From contig NZ_RDSK01000002.1 in the NCBI RefSeq assembly GCF_003722075.1, positions 1 through 64,000 on the forward strand: 64,000 bases of DNA. The letters are read 5' to 3'. The DNA comes from Methanohalophilus sp. RSK (GTDB taxonomy: Archaea > Halobacteriota > Methanosarcinia > Methanosarcinales > Methanosarcinaceae). The number at the start of each line of letters is the position of its first letter. Positions within the stretch are counted from its first letter, which is position 1. Positions 25,246 through 34,428 of this stretch are shown here, piece by piece. Under the pieces are notes generated by a model that worked only from the letters and a program-made list of their open reading frames with translations, searched no databases and was not told where the DNA came from. Made by a program: the position numbers and the translations under genes.

Positions 25246-26808
25246 TTATATTCCAAAAGCCGTACGTGTAAGCACTATAAGCCCCATAAGTAAATTCAAT
25301 ACAACAAGCCCTCCGATTGCCATTACTCCGTATTTGAGCCATGTGGTATTGAAATCGAATATTGAAAGGGATTGTTGTACTGAATCCATTGTGTCGTTTG
25401 CTTTTGAAAGTGTCTCTTTTGATTCTTCAAGATTATCATTCAGGTTGTCCAGTACGGTATTAATGCGTGGTTGTTGATCGCTACGCAAACTTTCCAGGAT
25501 CCCATGAGCTTCATCAAGGGTTTGTGGGATAATGCCGGGTTTATCTTTCCACACATGGGTAAGCAGCAATTCTTCTTTTTCAAGTTTATGCAATTGCCTT
25601 TCATAAAGGGAACTCTGGGCCATTATATGATCAAAATTGCGCTGGTAGCCATCAAATTTTGTCGCAATGGAAGCTGAAACCCTTGCACCCACAGGCTGTG
25701 CTTTTTCCAGTGAACGTTTTCCTGAAGATCCTAATGAATTCCTTATAGCTGAAATGTTTGCCTCTGTGCTTGCAGGTATTTTGTCTTTAAATCCAGATTT
25801 TTCTTCCGTATTTTGGTAATCCCTTTTTCCTGTGTCAATCTTTGCAAATTGGTTCTCTTTATTTTTTTTCAAATCATCAGGATTAAAGGTTCTTTTAACT
25901 TCATTATCATCACTTATTGGCATGAAACTGGATGAATCCTGCTTTAATAAACCGGATGTTGGAATTTTCAGGTAGTCCGATGTATCAATCATTCCCACAG
26001 GTTGAATGATGTCATTGTTCATTTCGAATTTTGCAACAGGCATTTCTTTCATTACAGATTGCAGGGATGATGTGATCTCACCTTTGCGTTCTATCAGGTC
26101 ATTGAAGTAGGCTTTACGTGCAGTTATTCTGTCAAGTTTTAGTTTCTGTGCAGGTTTAAGGTCTGTAATGGATATAGGTACCTTTTCTCTGGTAACAAAC
26201 AATTTCTTTGTTTCTGTCAATACTTCTTCACTAACCTCCAGATTGTCATCAATTCCTCCGAGAACATCTTCTATCATAGGCTGTTCTACGGTATTCAGGC
26301 GCTCAAGAACTTCTTTTGCGTTGTATATCCCGGTGGTAAGAACTCCCGGTTCCTTGTAGAGAATTTCCATCATCTGACCGTTGATAGCTGCGATTCTTGA
26401 CAGGATTTCGAACTTTTCCAGTACATTTTCCATATCTGAAATCATGTCCCAGAAATTAAAGGAAAAATCCAGGGGGTCTTCCACACCCAGATTTTGAAGT
26501 TGCTGCAACAATTCCTGCTTTTCAAGTTTCAATTCATCAAGTCTGTTTTTCTCTTCTTCCCAGAGATCATTTTCTGCCCGGGGGCTCAGCCTTTTTATGG
26601 CTATGAGTTCTTCTGTTTCCTGCAGGAAAGAATTTAGCTGTTCTCCTACGGATTGGATTGTCGAGCCAATTATCGCAATGGATATACCTGCGGCTTCTGC
26701 AGCATCCCCTGCAGATTCACTGCTCTCATAAATCGATTTACCAAGCGTATATAATCCGCCGGTTGCCACTCCTGCTACTACGTCAACAACATCTCCAAAA
26801 CTTACCAT
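25246..26808 (-). CDS. Coiled-coil membrane protein with internal duplication
   Basis: A 520-residue protein of unknown family. A Gly/Ala-rich N-terminus (residues 1-50) is followed by long helices and a C-terminal transmembrane helix (about 490-515, LKYGVMAIGGLVVLNLL). Two segments resemble each other: residues about 145-200 (KEPGVLTTGIYNAKEVLERL) and about 430-485 (DKPGIIPQTLDEAHGILESL), each followed by a QPxIxxVLxxxxDNLExSxE pattern. The middle is Ser/Lys-rich and probably disordered. ATG 26808 is chosen for the AGGAGG 7 bases ahead. A tail-anchored cytoplasmic or envelope scaffold is possible. No match recognised. Confidence 0.65.
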   Translation of the reverse strand: MVSFGDVVDVVAGVATGGLYTLGKSIYESSESAGDAAEAAGISIAIIGSTIQSVGEQLNSFLQETEELIAIKRLSPRAENDLWEEEKNRLDELKLEKQELLQQLQNLGVEDPLDFSFNFWDMISDMENVLEKFEILSRIAAINGQMMEILYKEPGVLTTGIYNAKEVLERLNTVEQPMIEDVLGGIDDNLEVSEEVLTETKKLFVTREKVPISITDLKPAQKLKLDRITARKAYFNDLIERKGEITSSLQSVMKEMPVAKFEMNNDIIQPVGMIDTSDYLKIPTSGLLKQDSSSFMPISDDNEVKRTFNPDDLKKNKENQFAKIDTGKRDYQNTEEKSGFKDKIPASTEANISAIRNSLGSSGKRSLEKAQPVGARVSASIATKFDGYQRNFDHIMAQSSLYERQLHKLEKEELLLTHVWKDKPGIIPQTLDEAHGILESLRSDQQPRINTVLDNLNDNLEESKETLSKANDTMDSVQQSLSIFDFNTTWLKYGVMAIGGLVVLNLLMGLIVLTRTAFGI

Positions 26809-26983
26809 TTCCACTCCTCCTATAGTTTACATACTTTTCAAACAAATAAAATTCAAAACAAAGTATAGATTAGATGGTAAAATTATGTTTAATAGGAATC
26901 AAAAGGATAACCCTCAAAAACGGAGTAATTAATATTCATCTATTATATTAATGAAACTAAATAAGAGGGAATAACTTCGTCTT

Positions 26984-27769
26984 TCACCGATAATTCCCTT
27001 CACCAGCAACGCTTTCCCCTACGATTGGGACCCAACCGTCCAGGCTTCCTTCCAGGGTTATGTACAGATGTTCATAATATTGGTTGCCACTCCAGCCATA
27101 GATCCACCAATTGTTCATTCCCATAAAACTCATGGAAATATCTACCGTATTTTCTGCAGTTGTGTTGTACTTTGCATAAAGACGGCTATCGTATTGGTAC
27201 GTCTTAACATTTTCATTGTCTTCATTGGGGAATTGGTTTGCAACTTCTTTTATGTTGTATTTTGGTATGAATGTAACTTCATTTTCCAGAGGGTTTCTTG
27301 TGTTCAATTCATGATCACCATTCTGGTAGATGCTGAAACTCTCTGGATAGGGTACAGGCGTATCTTCTGAATATTCAGTGGATTCGTTTATTGTACGGTT
27401 CAGTCCTTCACCCTGACCTTCTTCTATTGGAACCGGAGTTGAATGGAATTCAGGGTCAATTTCATGTGCTGTGATTTGCAGCATTTTCCCGTGTTTGGTT
27501 TCTTTAATGGTACAGTTCCAGCCGGTTGGCTTGTTCAGATTGTTCTCTGATTTCAGGGCCTCTGAAAAAAAAGATTCATTCCCATCAGAAGGAAGGGGTA
27601 AATACAGCGTCACGTTATGAAGCGGCTGCAATGTTTTTATGCTGACATCATACTGATACTCGCTCTGGAAAGTATCTTCGTACATCTGGTTCTGGTGGTT
27701 GGTCCATAGGACCGAGGCTGCTATAGTGATAATAGTAAATACCAGGAATATTTTTATTAATTTGTTCAT
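26984..27769 (-). CDS. Secreted or membrane-anchored hypothetical protein
   Basis: A 261-residue protein with an N-terminal hydrophobic helix (about 5-23) and the rest extracytoplasmic. It contains several N-glycosylation sequons (e.g. NVT, NES, NRT) and aromatic-rich beta strands such as NNWWIYGWSGNQYYEH. No catalytic motif is seen. It resembles conserved hypothetical exported proteins of Methanosarcinaceae. Adjacent genes give no clue. Confidence 0.65.
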   Translation of the reverse strand: MNKLIKIFLVFTIITIAASVLWTNHQNQMYEDTFQSEYQYDVSIKTLQPLHNVTLYLPLPSDGNESFFSEALKSENNLNKPTGWNCTIKETKHGKMLQITAHEIDPEFHSTPVPIEEGQGEGLNRTINESTEYSEDTPVPYPESFSIYQNGDHELNTRNPLENEVTFIPKYNIKEVANQFPNEDNENVKTYQYDSRLYAKYNTTAENTVDISMSFMGMNNWWIYGWSGNQYYEHLYITLEGSLDGWVPIVGESVAGEGNYR

Positions 27770-27879
27770 AGTTGCTTTTTGTAGTATAATTATAAGTTTT
27801 TATTTCTCCAAATCGTATATAGGAAGAACAAACATATTTGATGGCTTAAGAATATCTGTTATACAGGAGATACCAATTC

Positions 27880-28623
27880 ATGGACATTTCAAAAAGTTAC
27901 AAAATATTTGGAATAACGCTGGTGGTTGCATCAACCATTATTTACTTCTTCCATTACCTGATTTTTCATGATCCACACCACATATTCATATTCCTCGTGA
28001 GCGATATAGCATTTGTTCCAATAGAGGTTTTGCTTGTCACGATGATATTGCATAAGTTGCTTAGTGATATGGAGAGAAGCAAGCGGCTTGATAAATTGAA
28101 TATGGTTATCGGTGTTTTTTTCAGCGAAGTGGGAACGAAATTGCTCGCTTTCTTTTCAGACGCCGATCCAGGTCTTGAAAATGTTCGCAATCGGCTAATT
28201 GTAAGGAAAGACTGGACTGATGAAGATTTTGAGGAAATTACTACATTCCTGCGCAATTATGAATATTCGGTGGATATAGGCAACGTGGATCTTGTCTTCC
28301 TGCGTGATTTCCTGAGAAAACACCGCAGTTTTATGGCAGGTTTACTTGAAAATCCTTCTCTGCTTGAACATGAATCATTCACGGGTTTATTGCGGGCGGT
28401 CTTCCACCTGATGGAGGAGCTGGTCAGCCGCGCGGACCTGGAAGATCTCCCTGAGTCGGATCTCGATCACCTGGCCCTGGATATAAAAAGGGCTTATAGC
28501 AGGCTTGTTATAGAATGGCTGGCTTACATGAAGTATTTAAAGCATAACCATTCATACCTCTTCTCTCTGGCAATGCGAACCAATCCTTTTGATACAAAGA
28601 GCTCTGCAGTGGTCCATTCATGA
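27880..28623 (+). CDS. Two-helix membrane protein with a cytoplasmic helical domain
   Basis: A 247-residue protein. Two transmembrane segments lie in residues 10-62 (with an HYLIFHDPHH loop), followed by a soluble helical domain with LDKLNMVIGVFFSEVG and many acidic residues. I recognise no family with confidence. A good CAGGAGAT ribosome site precedes ATG 27880. The MFS gene starts 48 bp downstream, so they may share a transcript. Confidence 0.7.
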   Translation: MDISKSYKIFGITLVVASTIIYFFHYLIFHDPHHIFIFLVSDIAFVPIEVLLVTMILHKLLSDMERSKRLDKLNMVIGVFFSEVGTKLLAFFSDADPGLENVRNRLIVRKDWTDEDFEEITTFLRNYEYSVDIGNVDLVFLRDFLRKHRSFMAGLLENPSLLEHESFTGLLRAVFHLMEELVSRADLEDLPESDLDHLALDIKRAYSRLVIEWLAYMKYLKHNHSYLFSLAMRTNPFDTKSSAVVHS

Positions 28624-28670
28624 AGTACCTGTATTTAGCTTCCAGATGCAGGTAAATTACGAGAGAAAAA

Positions 28671-29858
28671 ATGAAAAATCTATCAGGAAAGCATCTATCC
28701 AGACAACTTGCCCTTTTATTCGTGGGGACCTTCTGTGTTTTCCTGGCCCTTTTATCTTTTATTCCCCTGCTGCCACCCATAGCTGCAGAACTCAACATTT
28801 CCCGCTCAAACCTGGGTTGGGTGGCGGGAATTTTCATGATATGTATGGCCTTTTTCCAGATTCCCTTTGGCATGATGTCAGACAGGTTCGGAAGAAAGCC
28901 CATGATAATCGGCGGTATATTTATTTTTTCCAGCGGATTATTTGTGACGTCCTTTGCTTATTCCTTTCTCAGCCTTCTTGGGGCACGTGCTATTTCAGGA
29001 ATTGGGGCTGCAATCTTTTTTTCGACCTCGTTCACGATGATTGGTGACCTTTATGAATTAAAGGAGAGGGGAAGGGCAATGGGTATAATAGCCATTGCTG
29101 TGGGATTGGGTACGATTTCCGGATATATAGCCGGGGGTACACTGGGGGAAGAATACGGATGGCGATTTGTCTTCAAGACACTTTCATTGATCGTTTTTCT
29201 TGTATGTGCTGTATTTTTCCTGCTGGAAGAGACTGCTCCAAAATATCGGGAAAATACCCATTTCCTGAAACTTATGACCCTGTCCCTCAATCTTTTCAAA
29301 GCCCGCACCATCCTATTTGTGACCTTTATAGCGATGTTCTGCAACATGGCTTCCATCGGTGCAACCTACGTGCTGCCCTTCTTCGCCCAGGACCAGGGTA
29401 TATCTACATCAACTACCGGTTTATTGTTCGTACCGTTTGCAGCAGTCAGTTCGATAAGTGCTTCAGGTTGTGGCAAATGCTCCGATACAATCGGCCGGAA
29501 AAAACCTCTGGTCGCAGTCACATTCGTGGCAGCGGTCGCTTTAATCTTGTTCTGCAGGATGCCAGTGGACCCCCTGTCAATCGCCCTGAATTTCGCCCTG
29601 GTGGGGTTGTGTTTCAGTCCGGTTGTAACACTTACCTCAACCATCCTGGTAGACGAAGTTGTACGTACCGATTCAAGCATACTGGGTACCACAATGAGTA
29701 CGTTCAATATGATTCGGTGGCTCGGTGCAGCGCTGGGGCCGGTGATTGCGGGTGTGATGCTGGACCAGTACGGTGCACGTGCCTCGTTGCTGGTTCTGGC
29801 AGTACTTGTGACAGCGGCGTTCGTGCTGGCGGTGGGATTGAGGGAGAAGTGGGAGTGA
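28671..29858 (+). CDS. MFS transporter
   Basis: A 395-residue major facilitator superfamily carrier with twelve predicted helices. The loop 2-3 motif GMMSDRFGRKPM is a textbook MFS signature; a second copy, CGKCSDTIGRKKP, is in the C-terminal half. The helix 5 region has GLGTISGYIAGGTLG, seen in drug/proton antiporters. Substrate is unknown; an efflux carrier of the DHA family is the best guess. GC content is higher near the 3' end than in neighbouring genes. Confidence 0.88.
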   Translation: MKNLSGKHLSRQLALLFVGTFCVFLALLSFIPLLPPIAAELNISRSNLGWVAGIFMICMAFFQIPFGMMSDRFGRKPMIIGGIFIFSSGLFVTSFAYSFLSLLGARAISGIGAAIFFSTSFTMIGDLYELKERGRAMGIIAIAVGLGTISGYIAGGTLGEEYGWRFVFKTLSLIVFLVCAVFFLLEETAPKYRENTHFLKLMTLSLNLFKARTILFVTFIAMFCNMASIGATYVLPFFAQDQGISTSTTGLLFVPFAAVSSISASGCGKCSDTIGRKKPLVAVTFVAAVALILFCRMPVDPLSIALNFALVGLCFSPVVTLTSTILVDEVVRTDSSILGTTMSTFNMIRWLGAALGPVIAGVMLDQYGARASLLVLAVLVTAAFVLAVGLREKWE

Positions 29859-30058
29859 AGGGCCGGTTATTTTGTGTATTTTGAGCAGATGAAGTGTTGA
29901 AATACTGCTTTAAATCATAACGATACTACTTTGCTTTGTTTTTCCAGGTAAAGTAAAATATATCTTAAATGTTGTTTTCCTCATATCAGAAGAAGATATC
30001 CTAATTTGGAGAAGATGGTAATCTCCTCTATGTCAGATTTTGATCTTTTTCATTGCTT

Positions 30059-30427
30059 TCAGGAATCTACGTAATATGATACTGTTTCCTTGAATTTATG
30101 TATATCAATTGGTTTGGAGATATATCCCTTACAACCAGCATTGATGAATTTGTTTTCATCCCCTCTCATCGCATGCGCTGTAAGTGCTACTACAGGTATG
30201 TTTTTTGAATTCTCCGATTTTTTGAGATGGTCCAAAACTTCAAGTCCATCCATCTTGGGCAACTGCATATCCAGCAAGATCAAATCAAGATCACAATTTT
30301 CATTAACGATATCAAGAGCTTCTGATCCATCTTCAGCCTGTTCGACTTCATAACCATATGATTCAAGAAGATCTACAGTAAGTTCCATATTCATTGGATT
30401 ATCTTCAACAACCAGTATTTTTGCCAT
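30059..30427 (-). CDS. CheY-like response regulator
   Basis: A stand-alone receiver domain of 122 residues. Phospho-acceptor Asp53 is in LILLDMQLPKMDG, the acidic pair is in ILVVEDN, and the Thr/Lys signature is VALTAH..ISKPID. It has no DNA-binding domain. Start ATG 30427 is chosen for the AGGATG ahead; GTG 30436 is alternative. It lies 25 bp downstream of the large kinase on the same strand and is the likely partner receiver. Confidence 0.88.
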   Translation of the reverse strand: MAKILVVEDNPMNMELTVDLLESYGYEVEQAEDGSEALDIVNENCDLDLILLDMQLPKMDGLEVLDHLKKSENSKNIPVVALTAHAMRGDENKFINAGCKGYISKPIDIHKFKETVSYYVDS

Positions 30428-30452
30428 TAGCTTCACATCCTATAAGTTTGTG

Positions 30453-33400
30453 TTATTTCAAAGGAATATTAAACGTGAAAGTACTTCCTTTACCGACTGC
30501 ACTTTCGACCCCGATCTCTCCATCATGCATCTCTACGTATTTTTTTACAAGCGCAAGACCCAATCCCGTTCCTTTATACTCTTTATTAGAAAAAGAACCT
30601 GCCTGTATGAAAGGGTCAAAAATCGTTTCTTGTAATTCTGGACTTATACCAATTCCTTCATCAATAACAGATACTTTCAGTTTTTTATCATCAATAGATC
30701 CTTTAAGGCATACATTTCCATTTGCTGGAGTATACTTTATCGCATTGCTAAGTAAATTGTGGATAATTTCTTTTAGTTTTATTTTATCGATACACATCTC
30801 AAAACTATCAGGTGAAATATCAATTTCAAGATGGATATTCTTTTCCTTTGCCAGCTGCTTGACATAAATACTCGCCTCTTTTATCAATGCAGGCACATCG
30901 ATCAGTTCAGGTTCCAGTTCCATTTTACCTGATTCAATTTTTGATAGATCAAGAACACCATTAATTAGTTCCAGTAAGTATTCTCCACTAGATTCTACAT
31001 TTGAAATATACTTGTGCTGCTTTTCATTTAGTTCTCCAAATTGTTCTCCATCTAAAACCTGAGAAAACCCAATTATTGAATTAAGGGGTGTACGCAATTC
31101 ATGACTCATATTGGCAAGGAATTCAGATTTGGAAAGGTTGGCTTCGTCTGCAATTGTTTTTGCTTGAATAAGAGCATCTTCAAATTTCTTTTGCTCACTA
31201 ATATCTTGCGAGACACCAAATATAACATTCTTTCCTTTCCATGTACCATATGTTATTTTAGTTTCGACAGGTATTTCATTTCCCTTGCAATCAATAAGAG
31301 GTACATGACATGAATCCTTTTGACCTTTTACCATAGCCTCAACAATGGTATGGGCTTCATCTCTTCTTTCGGGAGGATGTACATCAAGCACATACATTGA
31401 TTTCAATTCATCAGATGTATATCCCAATTTCAATTCAACCATTTTATTCGTAGTAATGATATTCCCATTCATATCCAAAATAAACACCAAATCGTTTAAA
31501 TTGTTATAAAAGTTAATGAGTTCTCTTCTTTGCCTCTTTGTTCTGTCATGTATTTTTTTATTTTCTATTATATTACCAACCATCGAAGCAGTGGTTTCAA
31601 TCATATTTCGAGAATAGTCGGGTATACTTTCATGAGTATGTGAGGCTAAATTCATGGCCGCCACAAGTTTTTTGTTAACCATTATAGGTACAATGGCCAA
31701 TGCTGTCAATCCCTCATATTTTTTGTCTCTAGTTGTGTTGAGATTCAATTCATCGTATTTTTTGTAAATTGGTTTGCCTTTACTAATCAGTTTTACTTGA
31801 GGACTATCTTTTTCATAATATGAGCTCTCTTTCACGAATTTATTGGATAGGCCTTTTTGGATAATTAAATCAAGACCTCCAGTGTCTTCATCTACTATAT
31901 AGATTCCACCAGAATCAACAGTCTCGATTCCCGTCATCTCATCCAATAACAGGTTTAGTGCCTCCTCCAGATCGTTAGTCGCACTCATACCGAACGCTAT
32001 GTCCATCTGAAGTTGCATTAAATGTTCTAATCGAGTTTGTTTGGTGATATCTAATGCAGTACATATTACAGAATCTACCTCTCCGTTGTCTCCTATCTTT
32101 GGCACTTTTTTAATTGAAAGTAGACGCTCTTCACCTGTTGGATCTTTAACACATTCGATAGTATCCACTTGTTTGCCTGAAGTAAATACTCGCAAGTTTC
32201 CTTCTCTACACACATTTGCTACATTTAGAGGTAAAAAATCAGTCAATTTTTTGTACTGAATCTCTTCCTTTTCCATTCCCAAAAAGTTAGCATGTGCATC
32301 ATTAACAAGTGCATACGTATCTGGATCGCTTAGATACCATATTTGAATGTCTACTGTATCCAGCAGCATCTCTTTTTCATCTTTTTGGTTATTAAGCTCA
32401 ATCTCCATTTTCTTACGGTTAGTTATGTCAGTAGTTGTACCATAAACCTGAAATAGCCCGTTTTCCCTCCTAAAACCCCTGTCACTCGACAAAAACCATG
32501 CATTTGTTCCATCTGCTTTTTCTACTTCATATTCAAGTGACATTTTTGTTTCAAGCTTGGAGGAATCTAATTTAAAAGCGTCCATTATTTTTGGAATATA
32601 TTCTGGTTTTATATAGTTGAAATATTTTTGCCAATCATTGTTTATGGTTTTTGGAGGAAGGTTTAAAAATTCATCTACAGCATCAGATATATATGCATTT
32701 CTAACTTCGTAATTGTCATCAATATCAACTTTCCAGATGACATTCGGTATATTTTCATTTATAAGCTGCAATTGATTCAATTTATCTCTTAATTGTTCTT
32801 CCATCAATTTTCGCTGGGTAACATCACGTACATTGGCCAAATTTGCATATTCGTCTTCATACTCAATTGAAGTTACTGCAAACTCACAATACAGAGTGGA
32901 TCCATCTTTTGTTAATACTTTGGCTTCATAGATACGAGGTACTTCTTTTCCCTGTTTTCTTTTTTGATGAATTTCTTGAATATTTTTTCTATCATCAGGA
33001 TGAACCAATTCAAAGAGATCTATTTTATACAATTCTTCTTTTGTGTACCCTATGTTTTTGCACAGGGTATCATTAACAAAAATAAATTTATTTCCTTGCT
33101 CTATATAAACCGAATCATGACTGTTTTCAACTACAGCCCGATATAAGTTTTCACTTTCAGTTAATTTTTTCTCAGTCTTTTTGCGTTGATCTATATCTTC
33201 ATGTACACCAAGAGCTCGATGAGGAATACCTTTTTTGTCAACTTCAAACGTATTGCCTTTTCCAGAGATCCATTTCCATGTTCCGTCCTTACATTTCAGG
33301 CGAAACTCTTCCTCATAGGGTTGGGCATTCTCAACAAATTTCTGAATACGCGGAAGAACGCTTTTTTTATCCTCGGGATGCATCAAACCGACCCACGTAT

Positions 33401-33932
33401 CTACATTCATGGGAAGTTCTCCTGGTTCATATCCCAGCATAGTGTAATATCTTGGACTAAAAAATGTTTCATCTGTATCCAGGTTCCAATCCCAAAAACC
33501 ATGGTTTGCTGAATCCATGGCTAATTCAAACCGTTCTTTTGTTTCCTCAAGTTCTTTTTGTGCCTTTTTCATATCAGTAATATCACTGAAAACAGTTGTA
33601 AATTTACCTTTTTGGGATGAGGATACAGATATAGTAAAATATTTGTTCATTGGTGGAAAATACGTTTCAAATCTAGTTGCTCTACCAGTTTTTGCAACTT
33701 GAGAATATACATCAATATAAGGAGGTTTTTTACATCCATATATATCTGAAGCACGTTTGCCAATAACATTTTCCCTACTTAAGCCCAGTATCTTTTCATA
33801 AGCGGGATTCAAACCAGTGATAATATAATCTTCAGGAATACCTTCTTCATCATATATCATTTCGTGAAAACAGATTCCTTCCTCTACAATTTCATAAAAA
33901 TGGTACAAATCAGATTGTATCATATCATCCAT
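30453..33932 (-). CDS. Multi-PAS/GAF sensor histidine kinase
   Basis: About 1159 residues, cytoplasmic, with no transmembrane helix. Domains in order: PAS (about 1-130), PAS (135-255), PAS (260-385), PAS (390-510), PAS-like (515-630), GAF (650-800, WITH IYIVDEDTGGLDLI), PAS (815-925), HisKA (FLANMSHELRTPLNS, about 945), and HATPase with N box NLLSNAIKYTP, G1 DEGIGI and G2 GTGLGLAL. It senses an unknown ligand or redox state and phosphorylates, presumably, the adjacent receiver. ATG 33932 is preferred over GTG 33941. HisKA is nearly identical to the kinases at 34429 and 57208. Confidence 0.88.
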   Translation of the reverse strand: MDDMIQSDLYHFYEIVEEGICFHEMIYDEEGIPEDYIITGLNPAYEKILGLSRENVIGKRASDIYGCKKPPYIDVYSQVAKTGRATRFETYFPPMNKYFTISVSSSQKGKFTTVFSDITDMKKAQKELEETKERFELAMDSANHGFWDWNLDTDETFFSPRYYTMLGYEPGELPMNVDTWVGLMHPEDKKSVLPRIQKFVENAQPYEEEFRLKCKDGTWKWISGKGNTFEVDKKGIPHRALGVHEDIDQRKKTEKKLTESENLYRAVVENSHDSVYIEQGNKFIFVNDTLCKNIGYTKEELYKIDLFELVHPDDRKNIQEIHQKRKQGKEVPRIYEAKVLTKDGSTLYCEFAVTSIEYEDEYANLANVRDVTQRKLMEEQLRDKLNQLQLINENIPNVIWKVDIDDNYEVRNAYISDAVDEFLNLPPKTINNDWQKYFNYIKPEYIPKIMDAFKLDSSKLETKMSLEYEVEKADGTNAWFLSSDRGFRRENGLFQVYGTTTDITNRKKMEIELNNQKDEKEMLLDTVDIQIWYLSDPDTYALVNDAHANFLGMEKEEIQYKKLTDFLPLNVANVCREGNLRVFTSGKQVDTIECVKDPTGEERLLSIKKVPKIGDNGEVDSVICTALDITKQTRLEHLMQLQMDIAFGMSATNDLEEALNLLLDEMTGIETVDSGGIYIVDEDTGGLDLIIQKGLSNKFVKESSYYEKDSPQVKLISKGKPIYKKYDELNLNTTRDKKYEGLTALAIVPIMVNKKLVAAMNLASHTHESIPDYSRNMIETTASMVGNIIENKKIHDRTKRQRRELINFYNNLNDLVFILDMNGNIITTNKMVELKLGYTSDELKSMYVLDVHPPERRDEAHTIVEAMVKGQKDSCHVPLIDCKGNEIPVETKITYGTWKGKNVIFGVSQDISEQKKFEDALIQAKTIADEANLSKSEFLANMSHELRTPLNSIIGFSQVLDGEQFGELNEKQHKYISNVESSGEYLLELINGVLDLSKIESGKMELEPELIDVPALIKEASIYVKQLAKEKNIHLEIDISPDSFEMCIDKIKLKEIIHNLLSNAIKYTPANGNVCLKGSIDDKKLKVSVIDEGIGISPELQETIFDPFIQAGSFSNKEYKGTGLGLALVKKYVEMHDGEIGVESAVGKGSTFTFNIPLK

Positions 33933-33941
33933 ATATACCAC

Positions 33942-34428
33942 TTTCTGTTATAGCAACAACAAACGCCTATCAATATTATGTACAAAATAATATAATTATA
34001 TAACTTTTACTTCTTTTAGATTGTATGTATTATAAATATATCGATTTGAATAATTTCTGATTTATATGATACCGATACAGGTCAGCACATTAGAGTTTAT
34101 GATGCATTGCCAACTTTAATTACGTATATTTTTTAATTTTTTCAGTTTCTCTAATAATTCAATCCCATCCCAGGTATTTGTATATCCAAAAGAATTGGAT
34201 CAAATATGTCATTTTGGCTGTTTCTCCATGTCTGAGGAAAATGCATTTACATTTTGCCTTTATTGGATCACACTTATGAGCCATTTATAGGATTAAATTG
34301 TCAGCATTAATTTCATCAATTTTTCTATGAGAAATATTAATATAAGGGCTAGTGCAATATTTTAAATAAGATAGTTTCTAAATATAATTACCAGTGTATC
34401 ATATTAATATTTTGTTGAGCATGATTTG
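33942..34428. other. Divergent promoter region between two kinase genes
   Basis: 487 bases with the receiver relic at 34116-34210 and several TATA-like runs (33990-34050, 34325-34410). No intact gene. Confidence 0.5.
34116..34210 (-). pseudogene. Decayed response-regulator fragment
   Basis: On the reverse strand FDPILLDIQIPGM reads like the phospho-acceptor strand of a receiver domain. After a one-base shift it continues as IELLEKLKKLKNIRN, the usual next helix, before TAA at 34116. No start or other part remains. It lies between two divergent kinase genes and looks like a relic of a former kinase-regulator pair. Confidence 0.5.
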
